A stretch of 64,000 bases of DNA from Endothia cerciana (lineage: Eukaryota > Ascomycota > Sordariomycetes > Diaporthales > Cryphonectriaceae): assembly GCA_026119935.1 (NCBI GenBank), contig JALRMH010000053.1, positions 124,001 through 188,000 on the forward strand. Direction: 5' to 3'. Made by a program: the position numbers and the translations under genes. Below, one piece after another: positions 45,048-57,933 of the stretch (the first letter of the stretch is position 1; each line of letters begins with the position of its first letter). The notes under the pieces were generated by a model. That model was not told the origin of the DNA and ran no database searches. It saw nothing but the letters and a program-made list of their open reading frames with translations.

Positions 45048-46238
45048 CTATCGCCTTGAGAAGGAGGACTTGGTCTTTTTCTGAACCTTGGCAGGTGGTG
45101 CAGCTTCGGCCTCACTCTCGTCCTCCTCCGCTGAGTCGTCCTCAATATCGTCATGGTCGACCTCGTCCTCATCCAAGGCTTCCTCTGCCAAGTCATCCAC
45201 ATCCATGTCGTCTTGATCCTCGTCATCCGAATCTTCGTCCGAGTCAGAGGCAAATCCGTTTGCGACAGGGAGATCGTCATCATCGTCTTCTCTCCGCCGC
45301 GAGACGCTGTTCGGCAGCGACTCGTCTTCCTGGCCCTCCACGTAGACAATCCCCTCCTCTCCTTCGTCCTCCTCGTCACTGCTATCAACAGCAGCGGCGC
45401 CCCGAGTCTTGTTTCCCCGGCGCAGCGTCATCTGCGCCTCCAACATATCCAACTTGCCCTTCAGCGCCAATAGACTGTTCAAGCCCCTTGACCTCTCCTC
45501 AAGGACCCGGTTCAGCTCTGCCAGCCGTCTTTGTATCTCCGGCTGCGTGGCTAGCGCGCCACCGTGCGCAATCAGCGTCCACTGCACGAAGGACATGAGG
45601 TTGTGCGCGCGGCCGGGTCTCCTGTGCAGCCGTGATGCAAGCTGCGTGAGGAGTGCGCCGGCAAGACTGGAGTCGAGCCGCTGGATGGTGTTGCGGATGA
45701 CAGTTGTGTCCGAGATCTGCAGACAAGACTCGAGCAGGTCTGCGTCGTCGGTACGCAGAGCCTGTGCCAAGACGGTACCGAGCGAGGTAGCGGAGGGCGC
45801 GGATATCTGACGGGGCGGGAGGGTCGTGAGTGCGCTGCTCGGTTGGTTATTGGAGCCTTGGAGGGCGGCGGCGACGTCGACGGTCTCGTGGTTGCGGATG
45901 AGGTCGCCGAAAGTAGGTTCTGCGTCGTCGTCATCGTCGTCGTATTCTTCTTTCATCTCGGTGCCTGTGTCTTTGCCGTTCGACTGTGATTGAATCTGGA
46001 CAGTTGCCGTGGGTTGCTGCGCCGTTTGGTCATCATCATCGACGTCGGACCGGTCCTCGTAGTTGCTCTCCGAGTCGCTGGAGATCTCAATGGGCTCGGC
46101 GTGTTTCGCAGAAGAGGGTTGGGAGTAACCTGAGACTGAGACAGCAGTCCTGCTCTCATCTAATAATGTTGCATTGTGCTGTTTGGCACCATGTTGCACA
46201 GGCTTCGCGACCGTTGCCAGCTTCCTCTTGGTCGCCAT
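45048..46238 (-). CDS. Utp12-domain nucleolar protein (U3 snoRNP-associated)
   Basis: Intronless, 396 residues from the ATG at 46236-46238 (MATKRKLATV); the frame extends upstream without a better start. An acidic N-terminal third is followed by the Utp12 domain (about residues 145-290): TSLGTVLAQALRTDDADLLE, NTIQRLDSSLAGALLTQLAS and HNLMSFVQWTLIAHGGAL. A very acidic Asp/Glu tail and a basic C-terminus (KVQKKTKSSFSRR) suit a nucleolar protein. Utp12-domain proteins (Utp5/WDR43, Utp12) belong to the t-UTP/UTP-B parts of the small-subunit processome, acting in 18S rRNA maturation. WD40 repeats, present in many relatives, are absent here, as in some short fungal homologues of Utp5. Confidence 0.85.
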   Translation of the reverse strand: MATKRKLATVAKPVQHGAKQHNATLLDESRTAVSVSGYSQPSSAKHAEPIEISSDSESNYEDRSDVDDDDQTAQQPTATVQIQSQSNGKDTGTEMKEEYDDDDDDAEPTFGDLIRNHETVDVAAALQGSNNQPSSALTTLPPRQISAPSATSLGTVLAQALRTDDADLLESCLQISDTTVIRNTIQRLDSSLAGALLTQLASRLHRRPGRAHNLMSFVQWTLIAHGGALATQPEIQRRLAELNRVLEERSRGLNSLLALKGKLDMLEAQMTLRRGNKTRGAAAVDSSDEEDEGEEGIVYVEGQEDESLPNSVSRRREDDDDDLPVANGFASDSDEDSDDEDQDDMDVDDLAEEALDEDEVDHDDIEDDSAEEDESEAEAAPPAKVQKKTKSSFSRR

Positions 46239-48706
46239 CTGGACGTATTCTGGCAGGAGGGAGGGGGAAGAGGTAGAGGTGGTTGCGTCGGTTGGGCAAC
46301 GATCAAAGCAGCCGACGCAATCAGTGGATTGGAAAGATCGGACAGAGCGGGAGCCAGAGGGGAGGTTGTGGTGTGAGAACCTGGGCGAGTTGAGGTGCAG
46401 TGTGGTGAAGTGCAGAGGCTGACGAGGAACTTTTCTGGAACTTTTTTTTTTTTCTGCCGTTCTGGATTTTAGCACCAACTTCCCTGGGCACTGAGACCCA
46501 GGTGGCCCGAGCGCTGAGAACCCCTGATCAGTTGGCCCTGCTGGACCCGGTTGGCCCTGTATTTGGTACCGTAGTACTGGTAGATTTGTATGGAGTACTT
46601 GGTACGGAAGTATGGTACTGCATCAGATCTTCACATGCAGGTATGGATGGATATGGACTTGTAGAGTTCATTGTCTCCTGGGATGACCACTCTCAGAGCC
46701 CTGTGCTACTAGTCTAGGGCTGGTAAAAACCTTAAGTATGTACAGTACAACCTAAGAATACTGACGCTACCCTGCAAAGTACCAAGTATATCTGAGAACT
46801 TGCCTGGGGACTCTGAGGGCGAATAATAAGAGCAGTCAACAGGTCTCTACAAGGACCTATGTATTTTACACTTATCTGCTCTGAGTGAGCCCTTTGGCAT
46901 TATATGCTGTGGTGGTTGCCTCCAAGACGACATTGTATGAATGCCAACAAGAGCCTTCGAGGCGAATATGCCTTCAGCATTCAAGCCTAGGTCATTCCCA
47001 AAGCCACGGAGCTTATACCAAAGTCAACCGCCACTCGACCCAGCAGGCAGTACAAATTTGTGCTCTGACTGTACCGGGCTGGCAGAGAAAGAAGAAAACA
47101 AAATATATAAAAAGAAGAGAGTTGCACCCTTAGTACGTGTAAAGCGCAGCTGGCTGGCTAGCATGTGCGCCATCGACAGGTGGACAGATGGTGGCAGGAG
47201 GTGTTATATCCAATCTGTCCTGAAGAATGACGGCAAGGCATCACTCCATCCTATCAGCTTGAAGACTATTCCTAGATTGAAGCTCGGGAGTGCCTTGCGA
47301 CGTCTTTGCTGAGGGCTGTCTGCTCCTATCCCGCCTTGGTGCACAATAGTGGTCCTGCCAGCTTATCTCTTATCGTCTAAAATCTCATCAGGCTGTTACT
47401 GTTACAATGCTCAGATGTGGTAACTTTGAGTTTACGTTGCCAGCAGCAGCTGGATTCCCGAGTCATTGGTTGAGTTCGCTGGTGTCGGGGATGAGAGTGA
47501 TGAGGACGAAGTAGGAGAGGTAGGAGGGAGAGAAAGTTTTGAGAGGGTGGTCGGACAGACCTAAGTTGAAGAAAGGTGCTGGAGGATGAGTCGAACTCGT
47601 CTTCGAAGAAGCAGCGCTGCAGGGGCTATCCCTTCACTGTCCAAGGCCAGCTCAGATCTATCCAACCAGAAGCATCCACCAGGAGGCAAACCTGGGCGAG
47701 CTTGCCGTGGCCTTGGGTGCTCGATTACCCCTCATCCCTTTTCGGGTTAGTACGGCCCTCACGCTAGCTGATTCTGCTGCTGAGATAAATACCATCCGCC
47801 CTTCCGACCCTCGCCGAATCCGTTGACTGCGGCCCTCGGGCCCTCCTGGTCTTAAAAAGCTCGGTCTCCTCTGCCCTTCCCAACCCCGGCACTTGACACC
47901 ACACCCACCGTCCAACCTTTCCAGCACGGCAACACGTTCGTGCCCCGTCGTACCTTTTACACCGCGGTACGTACCTTCAGTTTTCCATCCTCACACCCTC
48001 TGATCCCTACTCCTGCATACACTAGCTCTGGACCCTGCCCCTGCTGCACCCAATCCCGACGCTGGACGGGGGCTGGAAAAACCCAGCCACCGTTTTCCGG
48101 GGTGGCTAGCGTTCTAGCGAGGGACCCGCCCGCGTCAGTCAAGATCAGTGCACAAGGCTAACCCAAGCTAAAATATTGATCCTTTTGCCTTTTTGCGGCT
48201 TTGTTGATTTTCAGCCTTCTTCCCTTCCCTTCCAATCCCGCATTGGGCGCCAAGCTATCACGAGCTTCAACCAACCCACCAACCTTACGGGATCAGCAAC
48301 CACCCACCACTACCTTTGCCACACTGCCCCCCTGCTATTACCACCACAGACCTTCCCGTGACCTTTTATCAGTCACATCTTCTCCACATAGATCACGGCG
48401 AGACTGCTTATCTGCAGATTTTCTCAAAGTCGCAAGCCGCCGTTATTTGTGTCTGGCATCGCATCGCATCGCATCGCATCGCACCGCACCCCATCATTGC
48501 GCGCACGCATTCCCCACTTTTTCCTTGCGGCGCGTTGTTCTACTCGATCGATCGCATTCCACCCCTGCCCTGCAATCAGCCCGGCCTCAACCTCGACCTA
48601 AGCTTTGTGCAACACGTGCGACTCTAGATTTGATGTCGCAGTACGGAAACTAAAAGGTTCCCCCGACGTTCAGAACTCAATTTATTTCCTCTACGACTCG
48701 CGACCA
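46239..48706. other. Divergent intergenic region between Utp12 protein and BDF1
   Basis: Nearly 2.5 kb that must contain the promoters and long 5' leaders of two divergent housekeeping genes. A pentanucleotide GCATC repeat (about 48456-48490) and long pyrimidine-rich runs before BDF1 (48180-48420) are present. Short frames here look non-coding. Confidence 0.5.
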
Positions 48707-51700
48707 ATGGCAGTGATGACCTCACAGCCTGAACCCGCCCCCGCCCCCCTGGACGAGAAATCGCAATCGCTCAACATGGCGGACCCGACCTCGGCTGCGC
48801 TTGGCGACGAGCGCAACGGTTTGGAGCTGAATGGGTGAGTCGTAATCTGCCACTTTACCTCCTGCCCACCTCTGTCCCTGTTTGTCGCTCCTACTGCCTC
48901 TCTTCTCTTTATGTGGTCTTGTTTGTACAAGATTTCCAGCGCCGCCTCGCCGCCATGCGCGCTGCGTAAACACTTTCCTCCTCCCCCTCTTTTTCTTCTC
49001 TCCCGTCGCAAACTGACGCGTCTCGTCCGGCAGCCACGTGTCGCCGCCCGCCGAATCACAACCCGACGCGACGAATGCGACCAGGTCCTCGACCGACAAA
49101 GATGCGCCACTCCACAACCAACTGAAGAGCACAGATGCGTCCAACAAGGACGCATTCGCCTCCAACCAGAGCGTCTCAGCCATGACACCTCCAAGCGCCG
49201 ACAACGTGAGTCTGACTGGTGCGCCTACCAACAGCGCCCCTGCCGAGTCGAATGATACCGACATGGTCGATGCGCCGACCGACTCCGCCAAACCACCCTC
49301 GCCACCTGCTGAGCCCGTCGCGGATGCACATGCGGCAGCTGCCGAGAAGCCTGCCGAGCCCGTCCAGGCTGCCGAGCCTTCGCCAAAGCCAGCGCGTTCC
49401 CCAGATGCTACCGAGGCTTCTACGAAGGACCGACCGGCCTCTGATGAAGCGGCCGAGCCGAGCACGGGCGCTGAGGGCGGAGACGCTGCACAGGTGATCG
49501 ACACACAAGCGACCACGTCCAGTGGAGCTCTCCCCAGTGACCTCATGACTCCGACCGTCCCTATGTCGCAAATGGCTCTGGGTGCATCACAAGAGGCTAC
49601 TGCAGGACCGTCGACGGTCGACACCAGCATGACCGACGCCCCATCCCAAGGCTCCATCAAGGTTGCTCGAGAGCGTGACGAGGACGACGACGAAGAGCCT
49701 GCTGCAAAGCGCGCCAGAACGTCCGGAGAGCAAGCTACAGCGGCCGAAGCAGCCGGAGCAGCACCATCCGCCACAGCTGATGCGATGGCTGTGGACAAGC
49801 CAGCTGAGGCCGCTACGGCGGATGCAGCTCCGGTGCCGGCGTCCGAGCCTCAGCCTGCGTCCACCGGATCTCCCGTACCGCTGTCAGTGGATGGACGTCC
49901 GCGCAAGCTGAACGATCCTGCACTTGACAACAACCCCATCACGACGTACCAGAACAGGGAGATCAGGAAGGTACTGGGACTTGTGAAGAAAACCAAGTCG
50001 GGCCAACACTTCAGGCAGCCGGTGCAGGTTCTCTGGCCTACAGTCTGGGATCAGTATCGCCAGCTTATCGCACGCCCCGTGGACATCAGCTTCATAGAGC
50101 AGAACCTGCGCGAAGGCAAGTACGACACCATGGGGCAGTTCAGGAGGGACGTTGAGCTTCTGCAGGCGAACGCCACGACTTTCAATGGGGCGGGTCACGA
50201 TGTCACCAGCTGGGCCAAGAGTACGGTGTCTCAAATCGATGAGCGCTTGGCCGCGATCCCTGCAGAGGAGCCGGCAAAGCCTGTGAGGCAGGAGCCCAAG
50301 CAGATGCCCACAAGGCATGCTGAGCCGCGCCATCCACCCCCCCCTAAGAAGGAATCCCGTCCAGCTGCGGCCTCTCCGGTAGAGAAGTCAACCGACTCTC
50401 AGATCTATGCTCTCCTGCCTTCTGGCCTTCCAAACATTCGACGCGACAGCACGAAGAATGACGGTGACCGACCCAAGAGACCCATCCATCCCCCAAAGAA
50501 CAAGGACATTGGATTCCAGCCGAAGACGACAAAGAACAAGAAGAAACCTGAGTTGCGATTCTGCGACGAGGTTATGAAGGACATCATCTCCAACAAGAAC
50601 TGGGCCAACAACCAATGGTTCATGGAGCCGGTTGATCCTGTGGCTCTCAACATCCCGACGTACCACAGTGTGGTCAAGCAGCCCATGGACTTGGGCACTA
50701 TGAAGGACAAGCTGCAGAGGGGCGAGTATGAGACAGCGAGAGACTTCAAAGCGGACTTTGGCCTCATAGTTAAGAACTGTGTCAAGTTCAATGGCGAGGA
50801 TCATGCTGTGACTTTCGCAGCCAAGGAGCTGGAAAAGATCTTCGAGAAGAAGTGGTTGGAGAAAGCCAGCTGGTTGAGCAAGCATGCGCAATCTTCCGCG
50901 GCCCCTGCGTCTGCAACAAGTCCACGAGGAGGCGCCAAGGACGAAGACACTGAGGAGGATGAAGCTAGTGATGCAGAGCCACAGGAAGGCTCGGGCCCTG
51001 ATGTTAAGGAAATCCAACGCTCTATTGATGCCCTGTCCAGCAGGCTCAAGCAGGAACGGGCCGACCTTGACAAGAAGCTGAATTCCAACAACCCAGACAA
51101 ATCGGCTATCGACATGCACCAGGGCATCATCAACCACCTGCAGAGTCAAATGGTGGACAAGCGCCAGGCCCTCAACAAGGCAACGGAGACGAAGAAGGCC
51201 TCCCAGCCAAAGGCCCCGAAGAAGAAGGCAACTGGTGGTGGTGCTGCTTCCGGGGCCAGTGCATCCAAGAAGAGCAGTGGTGCTCAGGCCGGACCCAAGA
51301 AGGTGGCCGGTGGCGGTGCCACGGCAAAGAAACCTGTCAAGAAGAAGTTGAATGAGGAGGAGAAGGAGATCGTCAGTGAGGCCATAGCGCGGCTCGAGGC
51401 TAATGCCCTTGACAAGGCTATTGCCATCATTAAGAAAGACACTGGCCTCAAGGTGAGCGTGTCCCTGGACTCTTCAGGCCTCCTGTAGCTGTCGACTGAC
51501 CGGTGAATCAACCTAGGAGACCGAGGACGATGAGCTGGAGCTTGACATGGACCAGCTTAGCGACGATGCGTTGGTCAAGCTGTTTGATCTGGTCATCAAG
51601 TCCTTCCCATCCTACAAGGAACAGCTCAAGAAATACGAACCCGTACCCCCTCCCGTCCACAGTTCCACCACCACCAAGCCGACGAAGCCAAAGAAGAATA

Positions 51701-51882
51701 AACCAATGGGCAAGGCTGAACAGGAGCGCAAGCTCGAGCAGCTGCGCGAGCTCAAGAATTCATATAAGCGCCCCGGAAGTGGAAGCCAGGAGCCCCTGCC
51801 CTCAGTTGAGCACAACGATGCGAATCTACCCGGTAATCAACTCGATGATAGTGATGATGCGAGCTCTTCAGAGGAAGAGTAG
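48707..51882 (+). CDS. BDF1: BET-family double-bromodomain protein BDF1
   Basis: Exons 48707-48834, 49034-51452 and 51517-51882; both introns are GT-AG (199 and 64 bases), and phases agree, giving 970 residues. A long low-complexity Ala/Pro/Asp-rich N-terminus contains a nuclear-type basic patch (AAKRAR). Bromodomain 1 lies at about residues 343-450 (LWPTVWDQYRQLIARPVDIS, ending TTFNGAGHDVTSWA). Bromodomain 2 lies at about 548-660 (WFMEPVDPVALNIPTYHSVV, VKFNGEDHAVT with the acetyl-lysine-binding Asn). A coiled, Lys-rich linker leads to the NET/ET domain (about 816-880, SEAIARLEANALDKAIAIIK then LSDDALVKLFDLVIK) and a Ser/Glu tail. BDF1 binds acetylated histone tails and works with TFIID and SWR1. 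Bromodomain 1 is atypical, as usual in filamentous fungi. Confidence 0.95.
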
Positions 51883-52635
51883 GGATCTTCCTCTTCAACT
51901 GTTTCTGTGGAGGACTGAACTGAACGGGGCCGCAATAAAGCCCTCGCTTGCCTCGGACAGACATGTGGAGGCAACGCTCGGGTGCTATTCATGCTTACGT
52001 CGGGTCTCTTTTGCGGCATCAGTCAGATCTTGCTGGGAAACTGCTCCCAACATCAGTTGACGGTTTACCGATAGGAACAGTGGTTTGTTGGGGCTGACCA
52101 CTGGCCCATGAGCAACAAAGTATCAACTTTCAAATGATACTGGATGGGGCGAGTTTTGACCAGGTTCCAGGCTGGCCCAGGGTTCTCATCTTGGAACCCA
52201 AGTCCTGCCATCATCATCAGCCTTACTAGAGTGGGAAATCAGATCCGAGAAGACCCAACGTTGGGGCATCACAGCTCCTCGCCGCAGCTCCAGCTCACGC
52301 GTCCCTCCATACCCTGCAGTGGATTAAATCCTGTCTTGATATGTACAATACATGCTGATAGCAGGGGGCTGGCAAATAAACAGCAGATGAGATGCAAAGA
52401 CCCTTTCTTCTTCGACACATCTGGCAGCACCCTTGACTGGTGAGGTGTCCTGGTGGAGGCAGCATACACGGGGGGAGAAAACAGAAAAAGAAAAAGAAAA
52501 AGACAAAAAAAAAAAAAGAGGGAGAGATTAGCCACCTCCTCACAGAAATCCATGAAGATTCACTCACGCTGTTATCCTGTAGTATATTGTGCTGAACACC
52601 TCGACGTCAACCTCACCCTCAAATAGTGTACGCAC

Positions 52636-52691
<56 letters not shown>

Positions 52692-53247
52692 TGTGTGGAG
52701 GTCGTCTGGAACACATTCCTGCGATGGAGAGAGGCCCCTACTTCACCTGTCTTTGGGCACTCATAAGAAAGATGGCATAAGAGACAGCAGGCCACCAGAT
52801 ACTAATAACCGGTCGACGCTGGACATATAACTGTGCGCCGTTGCAAGGTTTGGGTGCACGTCCGCGGTCTGAATAAGACCCGACCACGCCGTCTGGTCTG
52901 TCAGAACTGACTGCTCAATTAGCCCCGAGCCCGTTCGGCGCAGGAACACCAGATGCGTGGGGGGGAAATGACTGCTCACAGGAACCGTCATACAACAGGC
53001 TAGCCTCGTGTCTTCGGGGACGGGCCTAAACCTGATCGGCCCTCGCTGCTGTGGTGATCCCGAACGTCAGTCTCACATAGTATAAAGCCGTGGACCAGCG
53101 GCCCTGCTTTAGAGGGGAGACCTTTCCTTACACCCGTTGTCATTGGACGCAAAGGCAATCAATCCTCCGTGGAGTATATCGAGATCAACTCCCCATCCAT
53201 CCGCCTATGCAGGTTTGAGCATCAGTGACCCCGACCCGAGATCACCC
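51883..53247. other. Intergenic with microsatellite
   Basis: 3' flank of BDF1 and promoter of the small membrane-protein gene. Contains the GT microsatellite (52641-52697) and an A-rich run (52485-52519). No gene seen. Confidence 0.5.
52641..52697 (+). repeat. (GT)n microsatellite
   Basis: Twenty-two GT units, one interruption by A at 52685, then six more units. Likely length-variable between strains. Confidence 0.9.
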
Positions 53248-53928
53248 ATGCTCGGCCGCCTGCTCTTGACCGTCGACTCCGTCGGCCTCCTCCTCGGGGC
53301 CTGGATCGCGGACTACAACCCCGAGTCCCACATCTTCAACGCGCGGTGGCCGCCACATGCGAAGTAAGAGACAGCCCCAGGAGGGGATCCCGATGCCCGG
53401 TGATGAGCAAGCGACGGGGGCTGGGCCTGGTGAGGGGGCTAACAGTCTCTCGTCGTTAAACCTCCCAGGTTCCACTGCGGCCAGACGATTGGGCTGAGCA
53501 CGGCGCTGGGCGCCGCTCCGCTGTTCCTGACCTGGAGGCCGCTCCTGACGAGGATGTCCGCCGAGGTCGCGCGCGACTCGCTCAAGGTGGCGGCGTTCAC
53601 GGGCAGCGCGTACTGGCTCGCGGGGCTGGCCGCGATCCTGTTCCCCGGGTCGGACGGGCTGGACCCCGGACTTCGGCGGGCCCGGGTTCCCCCAGAGGGC
53701 CTATATTTCTTGCACTGGCGGCCTGTGGGCTGGCTGGGTCGTGGCTGGCCAGCCGACGATAATATGTGGTTTTGGGGGGGGGGGGGCGGGGGACTCCTGG
53801 GCCTATGGCTGGTGGTGGATGGGGATGGTACGTTACCGAGTAGGAAGTCCGAGGGCGGACGTGGAGGATGGCGCGGGGGCGCCTGGGACTGGCCAGCCGC
53901 AGTACTCAGCACTTCGAGGTCCCAGTAG
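53248..53928 (+). CDS. Small membrane protein, DUF6640-like, probably frameshifted
   Basis: Exons 53248-53363 and 53469-53928 (105-base GT-AG intron, phases agree; 192 residues as read). The first part matches a fungal membrane-protein family (DUF6640 type): LTVDSVGLLLGAWIADYN, HIFNARWPPHAKFHCGQT and a helix AYWLAGLAAILFPGSDGLDP. From about 53665 the expected continuation (DFGGPGFPQ) appears in the next frame, so one G too many at CCCGGAC has probably shifted the frame. The tail as called (Gly/Trp-rich, over a G-run at 53774-53786) is then not meaningful. Either a real mutation or a sequencing error. Function unknown. Confidence 0.55.
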
Positions 53929-55436
53929 CCTGATCTAGACCTTGATGAATCTCAACTCTTCATCACAGTTTCGAGCTCACCGGCTAATAATTTTGAGATT
54001 GAGCAAAACCCACCAGGTGTTAATTTGTTGATCGACAACAGCCATTAGCTCGGACCCCCGCCTCCCTCCCAGTCGCTGCGCCTCGACAGATGCGCAAGCA
54101 ACGGTACGCAACAGAAGTGGAGCTTTCGCGGTGTGGCGTCTTTTCTGCTGATGATCCTCAGTCAGCCCTGGTCGAGGCGTCGTGGAAGTTGGCCGGCTGC
54201 GGACAAGGCGTGTATGCCCATCTTCTTCATCTTCATCCCAAGAAGCTTGGCCTGGCCTGGCCGCCTGCTGCCGTGGCTTCCTCTCCACCAGCTCGATGGT
54301 GTGGTCGTGGTGCCGCTGCTTGATACCACGACATTGGTCACGAGGCAGCATACCGTCTCGAGCCCTGGACCTTCTTCAGTCTCATCTATACAATATGGGG
54401 ATGTGGGGTGGGTGGCAAGAGGTCAAGCATCCAGAGCCCGGGTTATATTGCGAGATGCATGGACGCAGTCCACATCTGGGCAATGCTGGGCCTGCTGGTT
54501 GTCACAGACTCCCCCTGAGTCCTGGGCATGTACTGGACCTGACCAGTGAATGCCGCCCATGGCGGATAGGGGACCCACAAGATGACGACGCTCATGCGGT
54601 GTCATCTCGTCGCTGATACCCACCGCCCGGCCCTTGCGCGCCCGCCAACAAGCCCCCAACACAGCAGCAACCAACATGACTAAGGCCCCTGGTCTTGGTT
54701 GGTTAGCCTTCTCTGCCTCTATCCTCTCACCCTCTCCGGCAAACCCCAGCCCGAGCCTCGTCTCTTGCCTGTGCTTGTACCTGCTTGCCCCGCCGACCTT
54801 TTCTCGAACAGGGGCCGGAAGTGGCCTGGCTCCGGGCTTTGCGGGAGTCCCCCTTCCCTTGCCCATGCTCTCGTTATTCTGAGTGTACATCGCCAGGTGG
54901 CCCGCTCAGGTCTCTTAGATCTGACATTACTCGCCTCTCCCAAAAACTTTCTCCTTTTCCTGCCATCTCCTTACGGGCACTAGCCTTTAGCCAGTCCTCT
55001 CCGTCGCATCACACGGCCGCGTGGCCCTCCATTTGATCACGGCGGCCCCGTCTGCATTCCGGCCACATATTCGTCCATTGCCTCCTCTGTCAGGCGGGCA
55101 CGCGACACTCACTCACACCTCTCGGGGCGCGACGCACGCCAAGCTCTTGGCGACTGTCCCGAACCCACTGCACCGGTACTCCTTGGCAACCGATGCAGCA
55201 CGCGCCACGGCCGACTCCCTAGCGACTTTGAGACCGATGCCTTTGTCGCCTCCGGAATCGTGACGAGAGTGTTTATCTGGACCTCTGAACCAGGTCGGTG
55301 AAACGGCCCAGACCAGGCCAGAAGGGCCCACGGCCACAAGAGGGTGTGTGTTTGCCTTTCATCTGGTCCACGGGTCGCAAGCGCAGCCTGCGTCTCGTTT
55401 CTCCTTTGTACTATATTCTCGCCGTACTCGGACCAG
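53929..55436. other. Intergenic
   Basis: Frames on both strands overlap without recognisable domains. The last 400 bases before 55437 are C/T-rich and probably hold the promoter of the SGNH-like membrane gene. Confidence 0.45.
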
Positions 55437-57160
55437 ATGCTGAAGCCACAGAAGGGGGACGCCATGGCCGCCAGTTTAGCAGACAGCGCCCGGAGCAGCG
55501 TGTGCTTCCAGTCGCTGATGGGCTTCTTCTTCAACAAGGGTGTCAGGGGAGGCCCGCGCGTGTTGCTGAACCTGGCCGCCGTGCTGTTTGGCCTGTTCGT
55601 CTTCATCAAGCTCTTGCCGCAGCGCATGACCCAGAGCGCCCTCTCATCAATACCGATATCTTGGTCCTCGCTGAGCGGTCAGCCTGATGACGGCAGCGTG
55701 CCTGGGGGGGTGAGGATAGTCGTCTTTGGCGAGATTGACATCGGGACGCCGGTCGGTGCAGACGAGGAGATCGAGGGCTCACAGACATGGACACAGGCTC
55801 TGTGTGATCAAGTAAGCCACCAGTTCCTTGGACGTCGACTGTGTACTGGCAGGGGGCGCCGCGGAACCTCATCTTATTAACGATTCTATAGCTCTCGTGT
55901 AGCAACCACATCTCTATGGTACCCCCGCCGGACGTGGCTTCATTCTCCGTCAGCTCCAACGAACTGTACGCCCAGGGTGTCGAGAAGGTCCTCAACGAGA
56001 CTGGGGACAAGGACGGCCCCGGCCAGGACTACTCATACCTCTCGACATACTATCCGCCGCAGTGGAAGTCCTCTGACCTGAAGGAGCAGATTGACAGTTT
56101 TCTCGCCATGCCGAAGCCGCAGAACACCCCCGGCGAGACGCTCTGGGTCTTCTCCTTCGGTCTATGGGATGTGTTCTCACTGTCGGCTTTGCCCATCGGC
56201 ATTGCCAAGGAGTCTGTTGGAAGCATGACCAAGGACATCTTCGAGCAGATCGAGCGGCTGCACAGCGCAGCGAGGGACCCCAACTCGATTGCCTACTCCG
56301 ATATCAACAGCGCCGTCCCAAGCCCGGTTGAGACTCCTGAGGCTGCAGAAGAGGCGCCCGCTGGAGATCAGCTGGAAGCAAGAGATGAGGCTCCGGTCGA
56401 GAGCCAGCCGGCCGCGCAAGATGTCACAGGCGTCGGCAGTTCCTTCAAGATCCTTATCCCGAGGATAATGGATCCATCCGTGTTGCCCGGGTGGCGCGAC
56501 GTCCGGCCCCAGCTTCCCGTCGCACACTCCAAGGCCGAACAGATGCGGAACTCGGCCGCACTGACCAACTCCTGGAACGACGGTATCGTCAAGGGACTCG
56601 GCGACTGGGTCAAGAAGGACGACGCGAAAAAGGAAGGGGAGGACAAGAACCAAGAGTTCTACTTCGATGAGGCCGCGCCCGGAACCCCCAGCGGGCTGAC
56701 CCGCGACGGATACGCCTACAACCTCGCCGACTTCGTGATCAACCAGATCCTCGAGCGGCAGATGCTCAACGCCCACCTCACCGACGGCAACGGCCACGGC
56801 ACCGGCGAGCTGGAGGATGGCTACCGCGACGTGAGCAACGCCTGCCTGCAGCCTGTCAGCAGGGTCGCCCTGGCGGTGTCCCTGGAGAGCGACGTCACCC
56901 TTAACATCCCCAACCTGAAGATCGAGAACGACAAGCAGGTGCCGACCAAGCCGACGCCCATGGCCGCCGTGAAGCGTGACGAGACCGAAAGGAAGATGGG
57001 GCTGGCGTATATGAACACCGCGAGGGTGTGCGAGATCCCCGGCGATCACCTGTTCTTCACGCCGTTCGCGCTGTCACAGAAGGCCATCCAGGAGGTCGCG
57101 GCCGAGACGGCACAGATGATCCGGAACGGGGAGTCGGTGCGGGCCAAGCTGAACTCGTGA
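55437..57160 (+). CDS. Membrane-anchored SGNH-hydrolase-like protein, catalytic serine missing
   Basis: Exons 55437-55811 and 55892-57160 (80-base GT-AG intron; phases agree), 547 residues. An N-terminal segment is followed by a transmembrane helix (RVLLNLAAVLFGLFVFIKLL, about residues 42-61), so the bulk lies outside the cytosol or in the ER/Golgi lumen. The luminal part resembles fungal GDSL/SGNH-type proteins: VRIVVFGEIDIGTP where the block I motif is FGDS-D, SQTWTQALCDQLSCSNHI, then LWVFSFGLWDVFSL, and near the end GDHLFFTPFALSQKAIQEVA. The block I serine is replaced (FGEI), so hydrolase activity is unlikely. ATG 55464 is an alternative start. A Glu/Ala-rich insert separates the two halves. 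Confidence 0.7.
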
Positions 57161-57702
57161 GGGACGACTGCGTTGGCATTGAAATGGCTGGCTGGCGCCT
57201 GGCATGGTGGCCCCTTCTGTATATTATGACTACGCATTTTGCATTGGTCGGTGTTGGGCGTTTCTGGCTCGGGCTTCAATCTTTTATCTCGGTCCACTGC
57301 ACAAGTTCGGTGCCATCCATGCTCACGGTTTTTACTTTTGTCTGCAACCCCCCCACCCCCCCTGGCCAGTGCACGAGGTCATCTCCCGCCGACGTGTTCC
57401 GAAATACCGAATCTTTTGCGCCCTCAAGCTATCCTATGCAATATTTCAATCTGAAGGCGGCTATGCAAGGAGACAGAAACGCCATTATTCCTCAACTGAG
57501 GCTTCAGCTCCCACCCTCTGAGCATTGGTCACGTGGATTCATATATGCGTTGCAGCCCAATGTCGCACAGCAATCTCTACAAATGCTTATGCTCCGCCGC
57601 CTCTCCTTGGTGAGACATTTCCCCTCTCGTCTCCTGTGACCCTCTGCTCTGACTGCGCACGAAAGCTCCCGGCCTGCTCGAGTCCTCCACCTTGTCGTGG
57701 AT
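57161..57702. other. Intergenic before the HET-domain gene
   Basis: Promoter and leader of the HET gene. Short frames only; a C-run (about 57349-57361) is the only notable feature. Confidence 0.45.
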
Positions 57703-57896
57703 ATGGATCTAAATTCAAGCTGGCTCACGATGAGACGCTCGGAGGTTGCGTCCCTGGCTCGCGGGGAGCAGCTGCTCACTTATGTGTATCAGCCGCTGGA
57801 ACCCGGCCACATCAGGGTTTTCGATCTTCTGAGCCTGCCTGGTCAGGAGCTGCAATGTCGACTCAAGACCGTCGAACTCCATCCCCGGACAGCGTC

Positions 57897-57933
<37 letters not shown>

